From Bifidobacterium miconis (GTDB lineage: Bacteria; Actinomycetota; Actinomycetes; Actinomycetales; Bifidobacteriaceae), in NCBI RefSeq assembly GCF_019331735.1, contig NZ_JAHBBH010000008.1:30453-94452 (forward strand): a stretch of 64,000 bases of DNA, given 5' to 3'. Positions 52,295-64,000 of this stretch are shown piece by piece; positions within the stretch are counted from its first letter, which is position 1, and every line of letters starts with the position of its first letter. Below the pieces are notes generated by a model that saw nothing but the letters and a program-made list of their open reading frames with translations, was not told the origin of the DNA and did no database searches. The translations under genes and the position numbers were made by a program.

Positions 52295-52675
52295 ATGAGG
52301 GAATACCAGCGAACTAACACGCCTCTCGCCCGACAACTGCGCAGGAACATGACCCCGTGGGAAAGAAAACTCTGGTACCGATTCCTCAGAACCCACTCCT
52401 TGCGCTGGCAGCGGCAAACACCGGTCGGCAGGTATATTGTCGACTTCTATTGCGCGAAAGCCAAACTCGTGGTCGAACTCGACGGCAGAGGCCACTATAT
52501 GCCGGAACAACAGGCGAAGGATACCGAACGCACCCGGGAATTGGAAACGAAAGACCTCTTGGTGTTGCGGTTCGCGAACAATCAGGTGGATTACCAGTTT
52601 GACGCGGTGTGCGCGAGGATCGACCGGATCGCGAGGGAACAGGTTGAGGAAAGATCGCGACTGTCACGGCCTTGA
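52295..52675 (+). CDS. DUF559 (solitary Vsr-like) endonuclease
   Basis: A 126-residue protein with the DUF559 pattern: ARQLRRNMTPWERKLWYRFL, FRQQ-type RWQRQTPVGRYIVDFYC, AKLVVELDGRGHY and TKDLLVLRFANNQV. The PD-(D/E)XK residues are Asp50 (YIVDFYC) and Glu61-x-Asp63 (VELDG), as in Vsr-related nucleases. The cellular role of the family is not established. It is the only gene in the 51894-52922 element. TATCCT lies 8 bases before the ATG, so the element supplies a leaderless promoter. No binding site is present. The gene appears intact. Confidence 0.9.
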   Translation: MREYQRTNTPLARQLRRNMTPWERKLWYRFLRTHSLRWQRQTPVGRYIVDFYCAKAKLVVELDGRGHYMPEQQAKDTERTRELETKDLLVLRFANNQVDYQFDAVCARIDRIAREQVEERSRLSRP

Positions 52676-52732
52676 TTATGGAATCGCGCTACGCGCGATG
52701 CTGTGCTTGTTAGCGGTGCGTGGCGCCGCGAC

Positions 52733-52786
52733 GCTCCCCCAGTCACGCTGCGTGTGACAGCCCCCTCAGCCGAGGGGGCCGAGAGC
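52733..52786. repeat. REP-like unit 7, inside the DUF559 element
   Basis: CCCCCAGTCACGCTGCGTGT, GACAGCCCCCTC and CAGCCGAGGGGGCCGAGAG run inversely to unit 6, placing inverted REP-like units on both sides of the gene. Confidence 0.7.
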
Positions 52787-52930
52787 TGCCGCCAGCATTA
52801 GGGAGCATTGAAACCGTGTTGAACGCGGCAGCTATCGCTGCCGCCGACAGCACAGCATCGCGCGACAGCGCGATTCCGATACAACAGGCATACGTGCCAT
52901 ACACACCACAATGCGAAGAACCCGTAATCC

Positions 52931-53122
52931 TCGAACGGGGCCGCCCCATGCTTCCCCAGACCTCCCCACGCCTCCGCCGGACGCGAATGTTGGCGGCGAC
53001 CTTGATGACACCCCTAGCGAAACCCAACACTGATTGTTAGTGTGGACACGGTGATTTTCGCGGCGCGGTACGGCCGCTCGGACGCACGGGTTCGCCGTGC
53101 ACGACAGATGTTGAGGTGGGGA
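52931..53122. other. Intergenic stretch before the fused ABC exporter
   Basis: About 190 bases follow the right-hand target duplication. GAGGTGGGG before the ATG at 53123 is the likely binding site. No clear promoter was recognised. Confidence 0.4.
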
Positions 53123-57241
<4,119 letters not shown>

Positions 57242-57290
57242 TAATCGCGGCCTGATAATAAGGCATACGGTCGTTGTTGCTTGATCGCCG

Positions 57291-57338
57291 TGCGGGCATA
57301 CGGTCGTTTCGACGTGCCGAAACGACCGTATGCCCGCA
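57291..57338. terminator. 21-bp perfect hairpin after the fused ABC exporter
   Basis: The arm starting TGCGGGCATACGGTCGTTTC at 57291-57311 is exactly complementary to 57318-57338 with a 6-base loop. A partial extra copy, GGCATACGGTCGTT, lies just before at 57262-57275. No T-run follows. Confidence 0.7.
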
Positions 57339-57428
57339 GGCCCGTACCGACTGTATCTATCCCGCGGCGGATCAACCGCGTCGGCCGACTTTGTTGGTGT
57401 TCTGCTGTAACATAGCCGTTGCAAGTGA

Positions 57429-57444
57429 TACACTGGTGTACCAG
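57429..57444. promoter_or_regulatory. Probable LacI-type operator of the GH42 gene
   Basis: GATACACTGGTGTACC is a dyad with the core TACAC..GTGTA. It lies about 35 bases before the GH42 start codon and may bind the LacI protein encoded downstream. Confidence 0.5.
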
Positions 57445-57478
57445 CAACGTATGAGAAAACCAAGGACGGCGACACGAC

Positions 57479-59671
57479 ATGACGACCACTACCATGAACA
57501 CAACCCCGAACACGGTCTCGGGCTTGACCCCAACCCCGGCCGCAACCGGCGGACGCAGGCCCTTCCGCTGGCCCGCACTGCTCACGCCGAACGGCAAGGG
57601 CATCGCCTACGGCGGCGACTACAACCCCGACCAGTGGCCGGAAGAGACGTTGGACGACGACATCCGTCTCATGAAGCAAGCGCACGTCAACACCGTGGCG
57701 CTCGCGATTTTCAGCTGGGACCGCATCGAACCCGTCGAAGGCGAGTTCGACTTCACCTGGCTCGACCGGGTGATCGGCAAGCTCGGCGAGGCGGGCATCG
57801 CGGTCGATCTCGCCTCCGCGACGGCCACCGCTCCGCTGTGGCTGTACGAGCGGCATCCCGAAGTGCTGCCGCGCGACAAGTACGGCCATGTCGTCAACGC
57901 CGGGTCCCGCCAGTCGTGGCAGCCCACCAGTCCGGTCTTCAAGCGGTACGCGCTCACCCTGTGCCGCAAACTCGCCGAACACTACAAGGACAATCCGACC
58001 GTCACCGCATGGCATCTGGGCAACGAATACGGCTGGAACAACCGTTCCGACTACTCGGACAACGCCCTTGCCGCCTTCCGCCGCTGGTGCGAGGCCAAGT
58101 ACGGCACGATCGACGCGCTCAACAAGGCGTGGGGCACCGATTTCTGGGGGCAGCACGCCAACGGTTTCGACGAGGTGCTCATTCCCCGTCACATGGGCGC
58201 CGATGCGATGGTCAACCCCGCACAGAATCTTGATTTCATGCGCTTCGGCAACGACATGCTGCTCGACTTCTACAAGGCCGAACGCGATGCGATCGAGGAA
58301 ATCTGCCCGGGCAAGCCGTTCACCACGAACTTCATGGTCTCCACCGACCAGTGCTGCATGGACTACGCGCAGTGGGCGAACGAAGTGGATTTCGTGTCCA
58401 ACGACCACTACTTCCACGAGGGCGAGTCGCATCTCGACGAGCTTGTCTGCTCCGACGCGCTCATGGACGCGTTCGCGCTCGGCAAACCGTGGTACGTGAT
58501 GGAACACTCCACGTCCGCCGTGCAGTGGAAGCCGCTCAACACTCGCAAACGCAACGGCGAGCTCCTGCGCGACTCGCTCGCCCACATCGCGATGGGCGCC
58601 GACGCGATCAACTTCTTCCAGTGGCGTCAGTCCGCTTCCGGCGCAGAGGCGTTCCACTCCGCGATGGTGCCGCACGCGGGTGAGGACAGCAAAGTGTACC
58701 GCGGCGTGTGCGAGCTCGGCGCAGCGCTGCGCACCCTGTCCGACGCGGGCGTGCAGGGCACCGAACTGCGCCGCGGTGACACGGCGATCCTGTTCCACGC
58801 CGACTCCGAATGGGCCACGGGATCCAAGACCCTGCCGAGCATGAAACTCGATCATTGGCATGATGTGCGTGACTGGTACCGCGCGTATCTGGACGCGGGG
58901 GAGCGTGCGGACGTGGCGCCGCTCGCCTACGACTGGGGCGGATACCGCACGATCGTGTTGCCGAGCGTCCTCATGCTCTCCGACGCCGATGCGCGCCGCA
59001 TCGCCGCGTTCGTCGAAGCCGGCGGATGCGTGATCGTCGGGTATGCGACCGGACTGGTCGACGACAATTTCCGCGTCGGCCTCGGCGGGTATCCGGGTGC
59101 GGGCGACGGCCTGCTGCGCGAGGTGCTCGGCGTGCGCAGCGAGGAGTTCAACATCCTCGGCTCCGAGGCGGCCGGCGAACCGGATGAGATCAGGCTCACG
59201 AACGGGATGACGACGCGCCTGTGGCAGAACGACGTGACGTCCGTCGCGCCGGACGCCGCCGTGGTCGCCTCGTATGCCGGCCCCGACGCCGCCGACTGGG
59301 AGCTGGACGGCACGCCTGCGATCGTGCGGCATCCGTACGGCAAGGGCGAAGCGGTGTATGTCGGCTGTGACCTGAGCCGCGAGGACATCACGCGGCTGCT
59401 GGCGGAACTGGGACTGGTCACGAACGGCAATGACGCGGGCACGGCCGCCGCGACCGATCCGTGCGTCATCCACACCGTGCGCGAATCCGACACGTTCCGC
59501 TTCGACTTCTACCTGAACCGCGGCCGCGACGCGATCACCGTACCGAACGTCATCGGCGAGCCGGTGCTGGACCATCGGGCGCATGCGCTCGCGGATGGCG
59601 AGGACGGCGCGTCCGGCACGTACGTCATCGACCGCAATGGCATACTGGTCACCAGAACCAGCCGCAAGTAG
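57479..59671 (+). CDS. GH42 beta-galactosidase
   Basis: A 730-residue cytoplasmic glycosidase of family GH42. The acid/base Glu183 is in WHLGNEYGW and the nucleophile Glu342 in WYVMEHSTSAVQWK. Domains follow the family: a TIM barrel to about residue 410, a trimerisation domain (PLAYDWGGYRTIVLPSVLML) and a small C-terminal beta domain. Bifidobacterial GH42 enzymes act on short galacto-oligosaccharides, including those from milk and from arabinogalactan; which ones cannot be read. No signal peptide is visible, so substrate must be imported. A LacI regulator gene follows 38 bases downstream. Confidence 0.96.
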   Translation: MTTTTMNTTPNTVSGLTPTPAATGGRRPFRWPALLTPNGKGIAYGGDYNPDQWPEETLDDDIRLMKQAHVNTVALAIFSWDRIEPVEGEFDFTWLDRVIGKLGEAGIAVDLASATATAPLWLYERHPEVLPRDKYGHVVNAGSRQSWQPTSPVFKRYALTLCRKLAEHYKDNPTVTAWHLGNEYGWNNRSDYSDNALAAFRRWCEAKYGTIDALNKAWGTDFWGQHANGFDEVLIPRHMGADAMVNPAQNLDFMRFGNDMLLDFYKAERDAIEEICPGKPFTTNFMVSTDQCCMDYAQWANEVDFVSNDHYFHEGESHLDELVCSDALMDAFALGKPWYVMEHSTSAVQWKPLNTRKRNGELLRDSLAHIAMGADAINFFQWRQSASGAEAFHSAMVPHAGEDSKVYRGVCELGAALRTLSDAGVQGTELRRGDTAILFHADSEWATGSKTLPSMKLDHWHDVRDWYRAYLDAGERADVAPLAYDWGGYRTIVLPSVLMLSDADARRIAAFVEAGGCVIVGYATGLVDDNFRVGLGGYPGAGDGLLREVLGVRSEEFNILGSEAAGEPDEIRLTNGMTTRLWQNDVTSVAPDAAVVASYAGPDAADWELDGTPAIVRHPYGKGEAVYVGCDLSREDITRLLAELGLVTNGNDAGTAAATDPCVIHTVRESDTFRFDFYLNRGRDAITVPNVIGEPVLDHRAHALADGEDGASGTYVIDRNGILVTRTSRK

Positions 59672-59709
59672 CCGCAAGCAGACCGCAGCACCAACCGAGG
59701 AGAGGAATC

Positions 59710-60804
59710 ATGGGCGAAACCGCCGCAACCGCCGGAACGGCCGCGACAGCCAAGAAGCGCGTCACGCTGCGTGACGTCGCCCAGGCGGCCGGCGTGTCGC
59801 TCAAAACCGCGTCGAACGTGATCAACGGCAACGGGCGGATGAGCGGCGAAACCCGCGCGCGCGTCGAACAGGTCATCAAGGACCTCGGCTACCGGGTCAA
59901 CGTGGCCGCGCGCAACCTCAACCGCGACCACACCGGGTTCATCACGCTCGCCGTGCCGTCGCTCACCGCCCCCTACCTCGCCGAACTCGCCAACCGCATC
60001 ATCGACGCGGCCCGCAGCCACGACTACCTCGTCTACGTCACCACCTACGCGGAAGGTTCCGCCAAAGGCGCGCGCGACCTGCTGCGCAACTTCAACTCCA
60101 CCGTCTCCGACGGCATGATCCTGTCCATGAGCGAGGTCGAGGACATCACTCCGGAAGACCTCGCCGTAGACTTCCCGCTCGTCGTGGTCGGTGCCCGCAC
60201 CACGTGGGGCGTGGCCGACCACGTCACGCCCGACGACACGGCCGCCGCGGCCACCGCCGCCGGATACCTGTACGACCACGGTTCGCGGCGTCTCGCGGTG
60301 GTCGGCGCACGCGGCGACTACGACGAAGCCGCATTGCTCAAGGCCGAAGAAGGCAACGCGCAGCTGCGACTGCGCGGATTCATCGAGGAAACGCACCGGC
60401 GCGGCATGGCCGTCGACCCGCGCCTGATCGGCGACACCGGGCAGGATTGGACGATCGGCTCCGGCGCGCGCGTCACCCAGCGGCTCATCGACTCGGGCGT
60501 CCCGTTCGACGGCGTGGTCGCGCTCAACGACCAGCTGGCGATCGGCGCGATCGCCAGCCTGCGCGCCAACGCGATCGACATTCCCGGCCAGGTGCAGGTG
60601 ATCGGCTTCGACAACATCGAAGAGGCCGAATACCTGCAAATCCCGCTCACCACCATGGATTCGCGGCTCGAATGGACCGCGCCCACCGCCGTGGAACGCA
60701 TCCTCGGACGCATCCGCGGCGACATCAGCCAGCCGGAACTGCTCACCACGCGGGCCGAAGTGATCCCGCGCGCCTCCACACGATCCGAGCGGTCCACGCG
60801 CTGA
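59710..60804 (+). CDS. LacI-family transcriptional regulator next to GH42
   Basis: A 364-residue regulator. An Ala/Thr-rich stretch of about 16 residues leads into the helix-turn-helix VTLRDVAQAAGVSLKTASNV and hinge VNVAARNLNRDHTGFITLAV; the sensor domain includes DGVVALNDQLAIGAIASLRA and VQVIGFDNIEEAEYLQIPLT. GAGGAGAGGAATC precedes the ATG. Its closeness to GH42 and the dyad at 57429 suggest that it represses the beta-galactosidase gene, probably lifted by a galactoside or its breakdown product. Confidence 0.9.
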   Translation: MGETAATAGTAATAKKRVTLRDVAQAAGVSLKTASNVINGNGRMSGETRARVEQVIKDLGYRVNVAARNLNRDHTGFITLAVPSLTAPYLAELANRIIDAARSHDYLVYVTTYAEGSAKGARDLLRNFNSTVSDGMILSMSEVEDITPEDLAVDFPLVVVGARTTWGVADHVTPDDTAAAATAAGYLYDHGSRRLAVVGARGDYDEAALLKAEEGNAQLRLRGFIEETHRRGMAVDPRLIGDTGQDWTIGSGARVTQRLIDSGVPFDGVVALNDQLAIGAIASLRANAIDIPGQVQVIGFDNIEEAEYLQIPLTTMDSRLEWTAPTAVERILGRIRGDISQPELLTTRAEVIPRASTRSERSTR

Positions 60805-60902
60805 CGACGCGACGACGGCAGCGCGATGCCGACAGCCGAATGAGCCCCGGTGTTATTGTGAGTTGCAGGACTTACCGACACAACCACTGCAAGGAGGCTG
60901 CC

Positions 60903-61784
60903 ATGACGAACGCCAACGAAACCGCGCCCGCGAACGTACCCGCTATCCCCAAGATCACCCTCAACGACGGCAATGCGATCCCGCAGATCGGCCTCGGCGT
61001 GTTGCGCATCGACGACGACGGCGTGGTCCCCGTCGTCGAATCGGCGCTCGCCGCCGGATACCGCCACATCGACGGCGCCGCCGGCTACAACAACGAGGCC
61101 GGCGTCGGGCGTGCGCTCGCCGCAACCGGCTACAACACGGGCGAGAAGCGCCAGAGCCTGTGGCTGACCACCAAGCTCAAGGACTCCGAGCAGGGCTACG
61201 ATTCCGCCCGCCGCGCCTTCGACCGCCAGCTCGGCCTGCTGCAGGTCGACTACGTGGACATGTACATGCTGCACTGGCCCACCCCGTTCAACTGGCGCAG
61301 CGGCGAAACATGGAAGGCGTTCGACGAGTTCCGCGCCGAGGGCCGCGTGAAGACGCTCGGCGTGTGCAACTTCCTGCCCGAGCACCTCGAACGGCTGCAC
61401 GCCGAAACCGGCGAATGGCCGGCCATCGATCAGATCGAGCTGCACCCCACTTGGCAGCAGCGCGACGTGGTGGCCTTCTGCAAGGAGCACCGCATCGCCG
61501 TCGAAGCGTACTCGCCGATGGCCCGCGGCGCCGACCTCAACGCCGGCGACGGCACGATCGCGCGCATCGCCGCCGCGCACGGCGTCACCGAAGCGCAGGT
61601 GATCCTGCGCTGGCACATCGAAAACGGCACGATCATCATCCCCAAGTCCGTGCACGCCGACCGCCAGAAGCAGAACCTCGACCTGTTCGGCTTCTCGCTC
61701 ACGCCGGACGAGCACGCCGCCATCGACGCGCTCGACGGCCCCACCCGCGCCGGCCACGACCCGCTCACCTTCACCTACGCCTGA
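60903..61784 (+). CDS. Aldo/keto reductase
   Basis: A 293-residue NADPH-dependent reductase with the catalytic tetrad Asp57, Tyr62, Lys91 and His124 (HIDGAAGYNNEAGVG; LTTKLKD; YMLHWPTP). The C-terminal cofactor site is IIIPKSVHADRQKQN. This is the 2,5-diketo-gluconate reductase-like branch with broad carbonyl substrates. AAGGAGG lies before the ATG. It is a separate unit from the regulator upstream. Confidence 0.94.
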   Translation: MTNANETAPANVPAIPKITLNDGNAIPQIGLGVLRIDDDGVVPVVESALAAGYRHIDGAAGYNNEAGVGRALAATGYNTGEKRQSLWLTTKLKDSEQGYDSARRAFDRQLGLLQVDYVDMYMLHWPTPFNWRSGETWKAFDEFRAEGRVKTLGVCNFLPEHLERLHAETGEWPAIDQIELHPTWQQRDVVAFCKEHRIAVEAYSPMARGADLNAGDGTIARIAAAHGVTEAQVILRWHIENGTIIIPKSVHADRQKQNLDLFGFSLTPDEHAAIDALDGPTRAGHDPLTFTYA

Positions 61785-61808
61785 TCGCCGGGCGTTCGGA
61801 ATCCGTCC

Positions 61809-62546
61809 ATGCTCCGTCGCCCCACGCACTTCCGCAAACGACGGTTCGACCCGTCCACGCCCGGCGGTCGCATCCTGACGCTGCTGTTGGCCGCCGCGTT
61901 CGCCGGCGTGGCGGCCGGACTGCTCCTGCCGCACGTCAGCCCGACCGTCGGCCAGATCGTCGGGCTGTATACGGCCAGCGGCCCGGCCGCGGACGCGCTT
62001 GCAACGCTCGTTGTCGACGACGAGCCGAGCACGGCCGGCTACGATCGCGACCTGTTCGCCTACCGACAGACCGACGACGACGGCAACGGTTGCGACGTGC
62101 GCGACGACGTGCTCGCCCGCGACCTGACCGACGTCGCGTATCGCGCGGCCGGCAGCTGTCAGGTCCAGTCCGGCACGCTCGACGACCCGTACACCGGACA
62201 GACGATCCGGTTCGCGCGCGGGCGCGACACCAGCGCGGCCGTGCAGATCGACCACATCGTCGCGCTCGAAAACGCATGGCAGTCCGGCGCGCGCGATTGG
62301 GACGCGGCCACGAGACGCCGGTTCGGCAACGACATGAACAACCTGCTCGCCGTCGACGGTCCGGCCAATCAGGACAAGGGCTCCGCGTCGGCCGCATACT
62401 GGCTGCCCACCAACGCCGACTACCGCTGCGAATACGTGGCACGGCAGATCGGCGTCAAAGCCGCGTACGGACTCACCGTCACCACCGCGGAACAGCGGGC
62501 CATGCAGGCCGTGTTGCGCGCGTGTCCGGCGCAGGAGCTGCCGTAA
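61809..62546 (+). CDS. Membrane-anchored or secreted HNH-type nuclease (DUF1524-like)
   Basis: A 245-residue protein with an N-terminal hydrophobic segment (ILTLLLAAAFAGVAAGLLLP) preceded by Arg residues, so it is exported or membrane-tethered. The C-terminal domain matches secreted HNH nucleases: VQIDHIVALENAWQSGARDW (catalytic His of the DH pair), NDMNNLLAVDGPANQDKGSA (Asn) and NADYRCEYVARQIGVKAAYG. Cys residues fit disulphides outside the cell. It starts 24 bases after the aldo/keto reductase. A nutritional or DNA-uptake role is inference. Confidence 0.85.
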   Translation: MLRRPTHFRKRRFDPSTPGGRILTLLLAAAFAGVAAGLLLPHVSPTVGQIVGLYTASGPAADALATLVVDDEPSTAGYDRDLFAYRQTDDDGNGCDVRDDVLARDLTDVAYRAAGSCQVQSGTLDDPYTGQTIRFARGRDTSAAVQIDHIVALENAWQSGARDWDAATRRRFGNDMNNLLAVDGPANQDKGSASAAYWLPTNADYRCEYVARQIGVKAAYGLTVTTAEQRAMQAVLRACPAQELP

Positions 62547-62598
62547 CCGACGCCGGCAATCGACGTCGTAACATACGCGCGCTATAACGGGCCGCGCT

Positions 62599-63918
62599 AT
62601 GGAAGAGAATAATCAGATCGAACAATCCGTCAGTGAACTCGAGGTGGAACGCGCGCACGTCGCGGAACAACAGCGCACGCGCGGATCGAAACGCACCAAC
62701 GGTCGGCACGGGCATGCGCTCGCGTCCATCCTCGGCCCCGCGTTTGTGGCGGCCGTCGCCTACGTGGACCCGGGCAACGTGGCCGCCAACATCACGTCCG
62801 GCGCACGATACGGCTACCTGCTCGTATGGGTGCTCGTGCTCGCCAACGCGATGAGCGTGCTCATCCAATACCAGTCCGCGAAACTCGGCATTGTCACCGG
62901 CAAATCGCTGCCGGAACTGCTCGGCGAACGCCTCAGCGACGCCGGCCGGTTCATGTTCTTCATGCAGGCGGAAGTCATCGCCATCGCCACCGACCTGGCG
63001 GAGGTGATCGGCGGCGCCATCGCCCTCAACCTGCTGTTCGGGCTGCCGCTGTTCGTTGGCGGACTCGTGATCGGCGCGATCTCCACCGTGCTGCTGTGGT
63101 TCCAAGGCGGGCGCACGCACCGGCTGTTCGAGAAAATCGTGATCGCCCTGCTGCTGGTCATCACGTTCGGCTTCATCTTCGGCCTGTTCATCGCGCCGCC
63201 GAACCCGGCCGACGTGCTCGGCGGCCTGATCCCGCACTTCACCACCACCGACTCGGTGCTCATGGCCACGTCCATGCTGGGCGCGACCGTGATGCCGCAC
63301 GCCATCTACCTGCACTCCACGCTGGTCAACGATCACTACGGACCGGGCGAGAAGAAGCCGAGCGTGCGCCAGCTGCTGCACGGGTCGAAGATCGACGTGG
63401 CGTGGGCGCTGCTCTTGGCCGGCAGCGTGAACGTGGTGCTGCTCATCATCGCCGCGAACTCGCTGCACGGCATGGAAGGCACCGATTCGATCGAAGGCGC
63501 GCAGCACGCGATCGTGTCGGTGCTCGGGCCGGTTGTGGGCACGATCTTCTCGATCGGCCTGCTGGCTTCGAGCCTGAGCTCGACATCGGTCGGCACGTAC
63601 GCCGGCTCGGAGATCATGCACGGGTTGCTGCGCATCAAGGCCCCGATGTGGGCGTGCCGCGTGGTCACGCTCGTGCCGGCGCTCATCGTGCTGTGGTTCG
63701 CACCGAACCCCACGCAGGCGCTGGTGGTCGGGCAGGTGATCCTCTCGATCGGCATCCCGTTTGCCATCATCCCGCTCATGCGCTACACGCACGACCGGGA
63801 ATTGATGGGCGAATACGTGGACGGCACGGCCAAGCATGTGGTCTTCATCGCCGTGGCGGCGTTGATCGTGGCGCTCAACGTGCTGCTCATCGCGCTCACG
63901 CTGCTTGGCAAGGCGTGA
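62599..63918 (+). CDS. Nramp family divalent metal transporter
   Basis: A 439-residue proton-coupled importer of manganese or iron with about 11 membrane segments. The metal-binding motif of segment 1 is DPGN (residues 57-60, VAYVDPGNVAANI) and that of segment 6 is MPH near residue 232 (ATVMPHAIYLHS). About 40 polar residues precede the first segment. TATAAC lies 11 bases before the ATG, so the leader is very short. In bacteria this family (MntH) mainly imports manganese. Confidence 0.93.
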   Translation: MEENNQIEQSVSELEVERAHVAEQQRTRGSKRTNGRHGHALASILGPAFVAAVAYVDPGNVAANITSGARYGYLLVWVLVLANAMSVLIQYQSAKLGIVTGKSLPELLGERLSDAGRFMFFMQAEVIAIATDLAEVIGGAIALNLLFGLPLFVGGLVIGAISTVLLWFQGGRTHRLFEKIVIALLLVITFGFIFGLFIAPPNPADVLGGLIPHFTTTDSVLMATSMLGATVMPHAIYLHSTLVNDHYGPGEKKPSVRQLLHGSKIDVAWALLLAGSVNVVLLIIAANSLHGMEGTDSIEGAQHAIVSVLGPVVGTIFSIGLLASSLSSTSVGTYAGSEIMHGLLRIKAPMWACRVVTLVPALIVLWFAPNPTQALVVGQVILSIGIPFAIIPLMRYTHDRELMGEYVDGTAKHVVFIAVAALIVALNVLLIALTLLGKA

Positions 63919-64000
63919 TGTTGGATGGAATGGGGCGGAGGCTTGGCTGAATCTGCCCGAAAACCTGGCTGAAGTCCACGAGTTTGACGATCGAGAGGCT

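Larger units (their letters stand above)
51894..52922 (+). mobile_element. 1,029-bp element with terminal inverted repeats and 8-bp target duplication carrying a DUF559 gene
   Basis: The left end (51894-51918, starting GGCTCTTCGTATTTTGG) and the right end (52898-52922, ending CACAATGCGAAGAACC) are inverse repeats matching in 22 of 25 positions. The exact octamer CGTAATCC lies immediately outside both ends (51886-51893 and 52923-52930), as left by transposition. Inside are many small hairpins, two REP-like units and one gene (52295-52675), but no transposase. A GGCTCTT end and an 8-bp duplication are traits of the ISL3 family, so it is probably moved in trans by such a transposase; that assignment is inference. 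The non-coding relative at 27483-27962 shares the ends and most hairpins. Confidence 0.85.

Overview
The window is a high-G+C actinobacterial chromosome segment that looks like Bifidobacterium. The pointers are the araB-araD-araA set next to a LacI-type regulator, a GH42 beta-galactosidase with its own LacI regulator, the block coaD / DivIVA-like / yceD / rpmF / rnc followed by ilvB-ilvN, two FemAB-type bridge transferases, and promoters of the TANNNT type sitting 7-8 bases before start codons. The species cannot be named from sequence alone. No prophage, plasmid origin or CRISPR array was seen.

Layout. 1-9834: a partial membrane protein, SRP GTPase ffh, a cation efflux protein, cysS, an amidotransferase-like protein, an ABC-F ATPase and a YbjN-like protein. 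9954-12012: a broken VapC-like remnant, then an ArsR regulator with an MFS exporter. 12227-18593 (all minus): ilvB-ilvN, rnc, rpmF, yceD, a DivIVA-like protein and coaD. 18869-26148: DUF3039, pncB, a Pr6Pr-type membrane protein, rph, rdgB and two FemAB-like transferases. 26252-28513: tRNA-Leu, an AEC carrier, a repeat-rich intergenic block and tRNA-Thr. 28861-37610: pgi, a pair of related exported proteins, a DUF362 / ECF S-component / DUF1893 cluster, rplS, lepB and rnhB. 37751-43239: LacI regulator and araBDA. 43335-49413: peptidase C26, a two-component system, an exported protein and an acyl-CoA ligase. 50051-53122: a sugar porter with an operator like that of ara, then nested inverted repeats and a transposon-like element carrying a DUF559 endonuclease. 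53123-63918: a fused CydD/CydC-like exporter, GH42 beta-galactosidase with LacI regulator, an aldo/keto reductase, an HNH nuclease and an Nramp transporter.

How genes work together. The clearest metabolic unit is L-arabinose use: isomerase, ribulokinase and epimerase lead to xylulose-5-phosphate. The palindrome TGTGAGCGCTAACA downstream of the ara promoter recurs, inverted and with one change, downstream of the promoter of the sugar porter at 50051, which makes that porter the best candidate for arabinose uptake. GH42 could supply galactose from plant or host galactosides.

The most unusual find is the 1,029-bp element at 51894-52922. It has 25-bp imperfect terminal inverted repeats and an exact 8-bp direct repeat (CGTAATCC) on both sides, carries a PD-(D/E)XK (DUF559) endonuclease gene and no transposase, and is otherwise packed with small hairpins. 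A 480-bp relative with the same ends but no gene lies at 27483-27962. Several other dispersed repeat families occupy the intergenic spaces.
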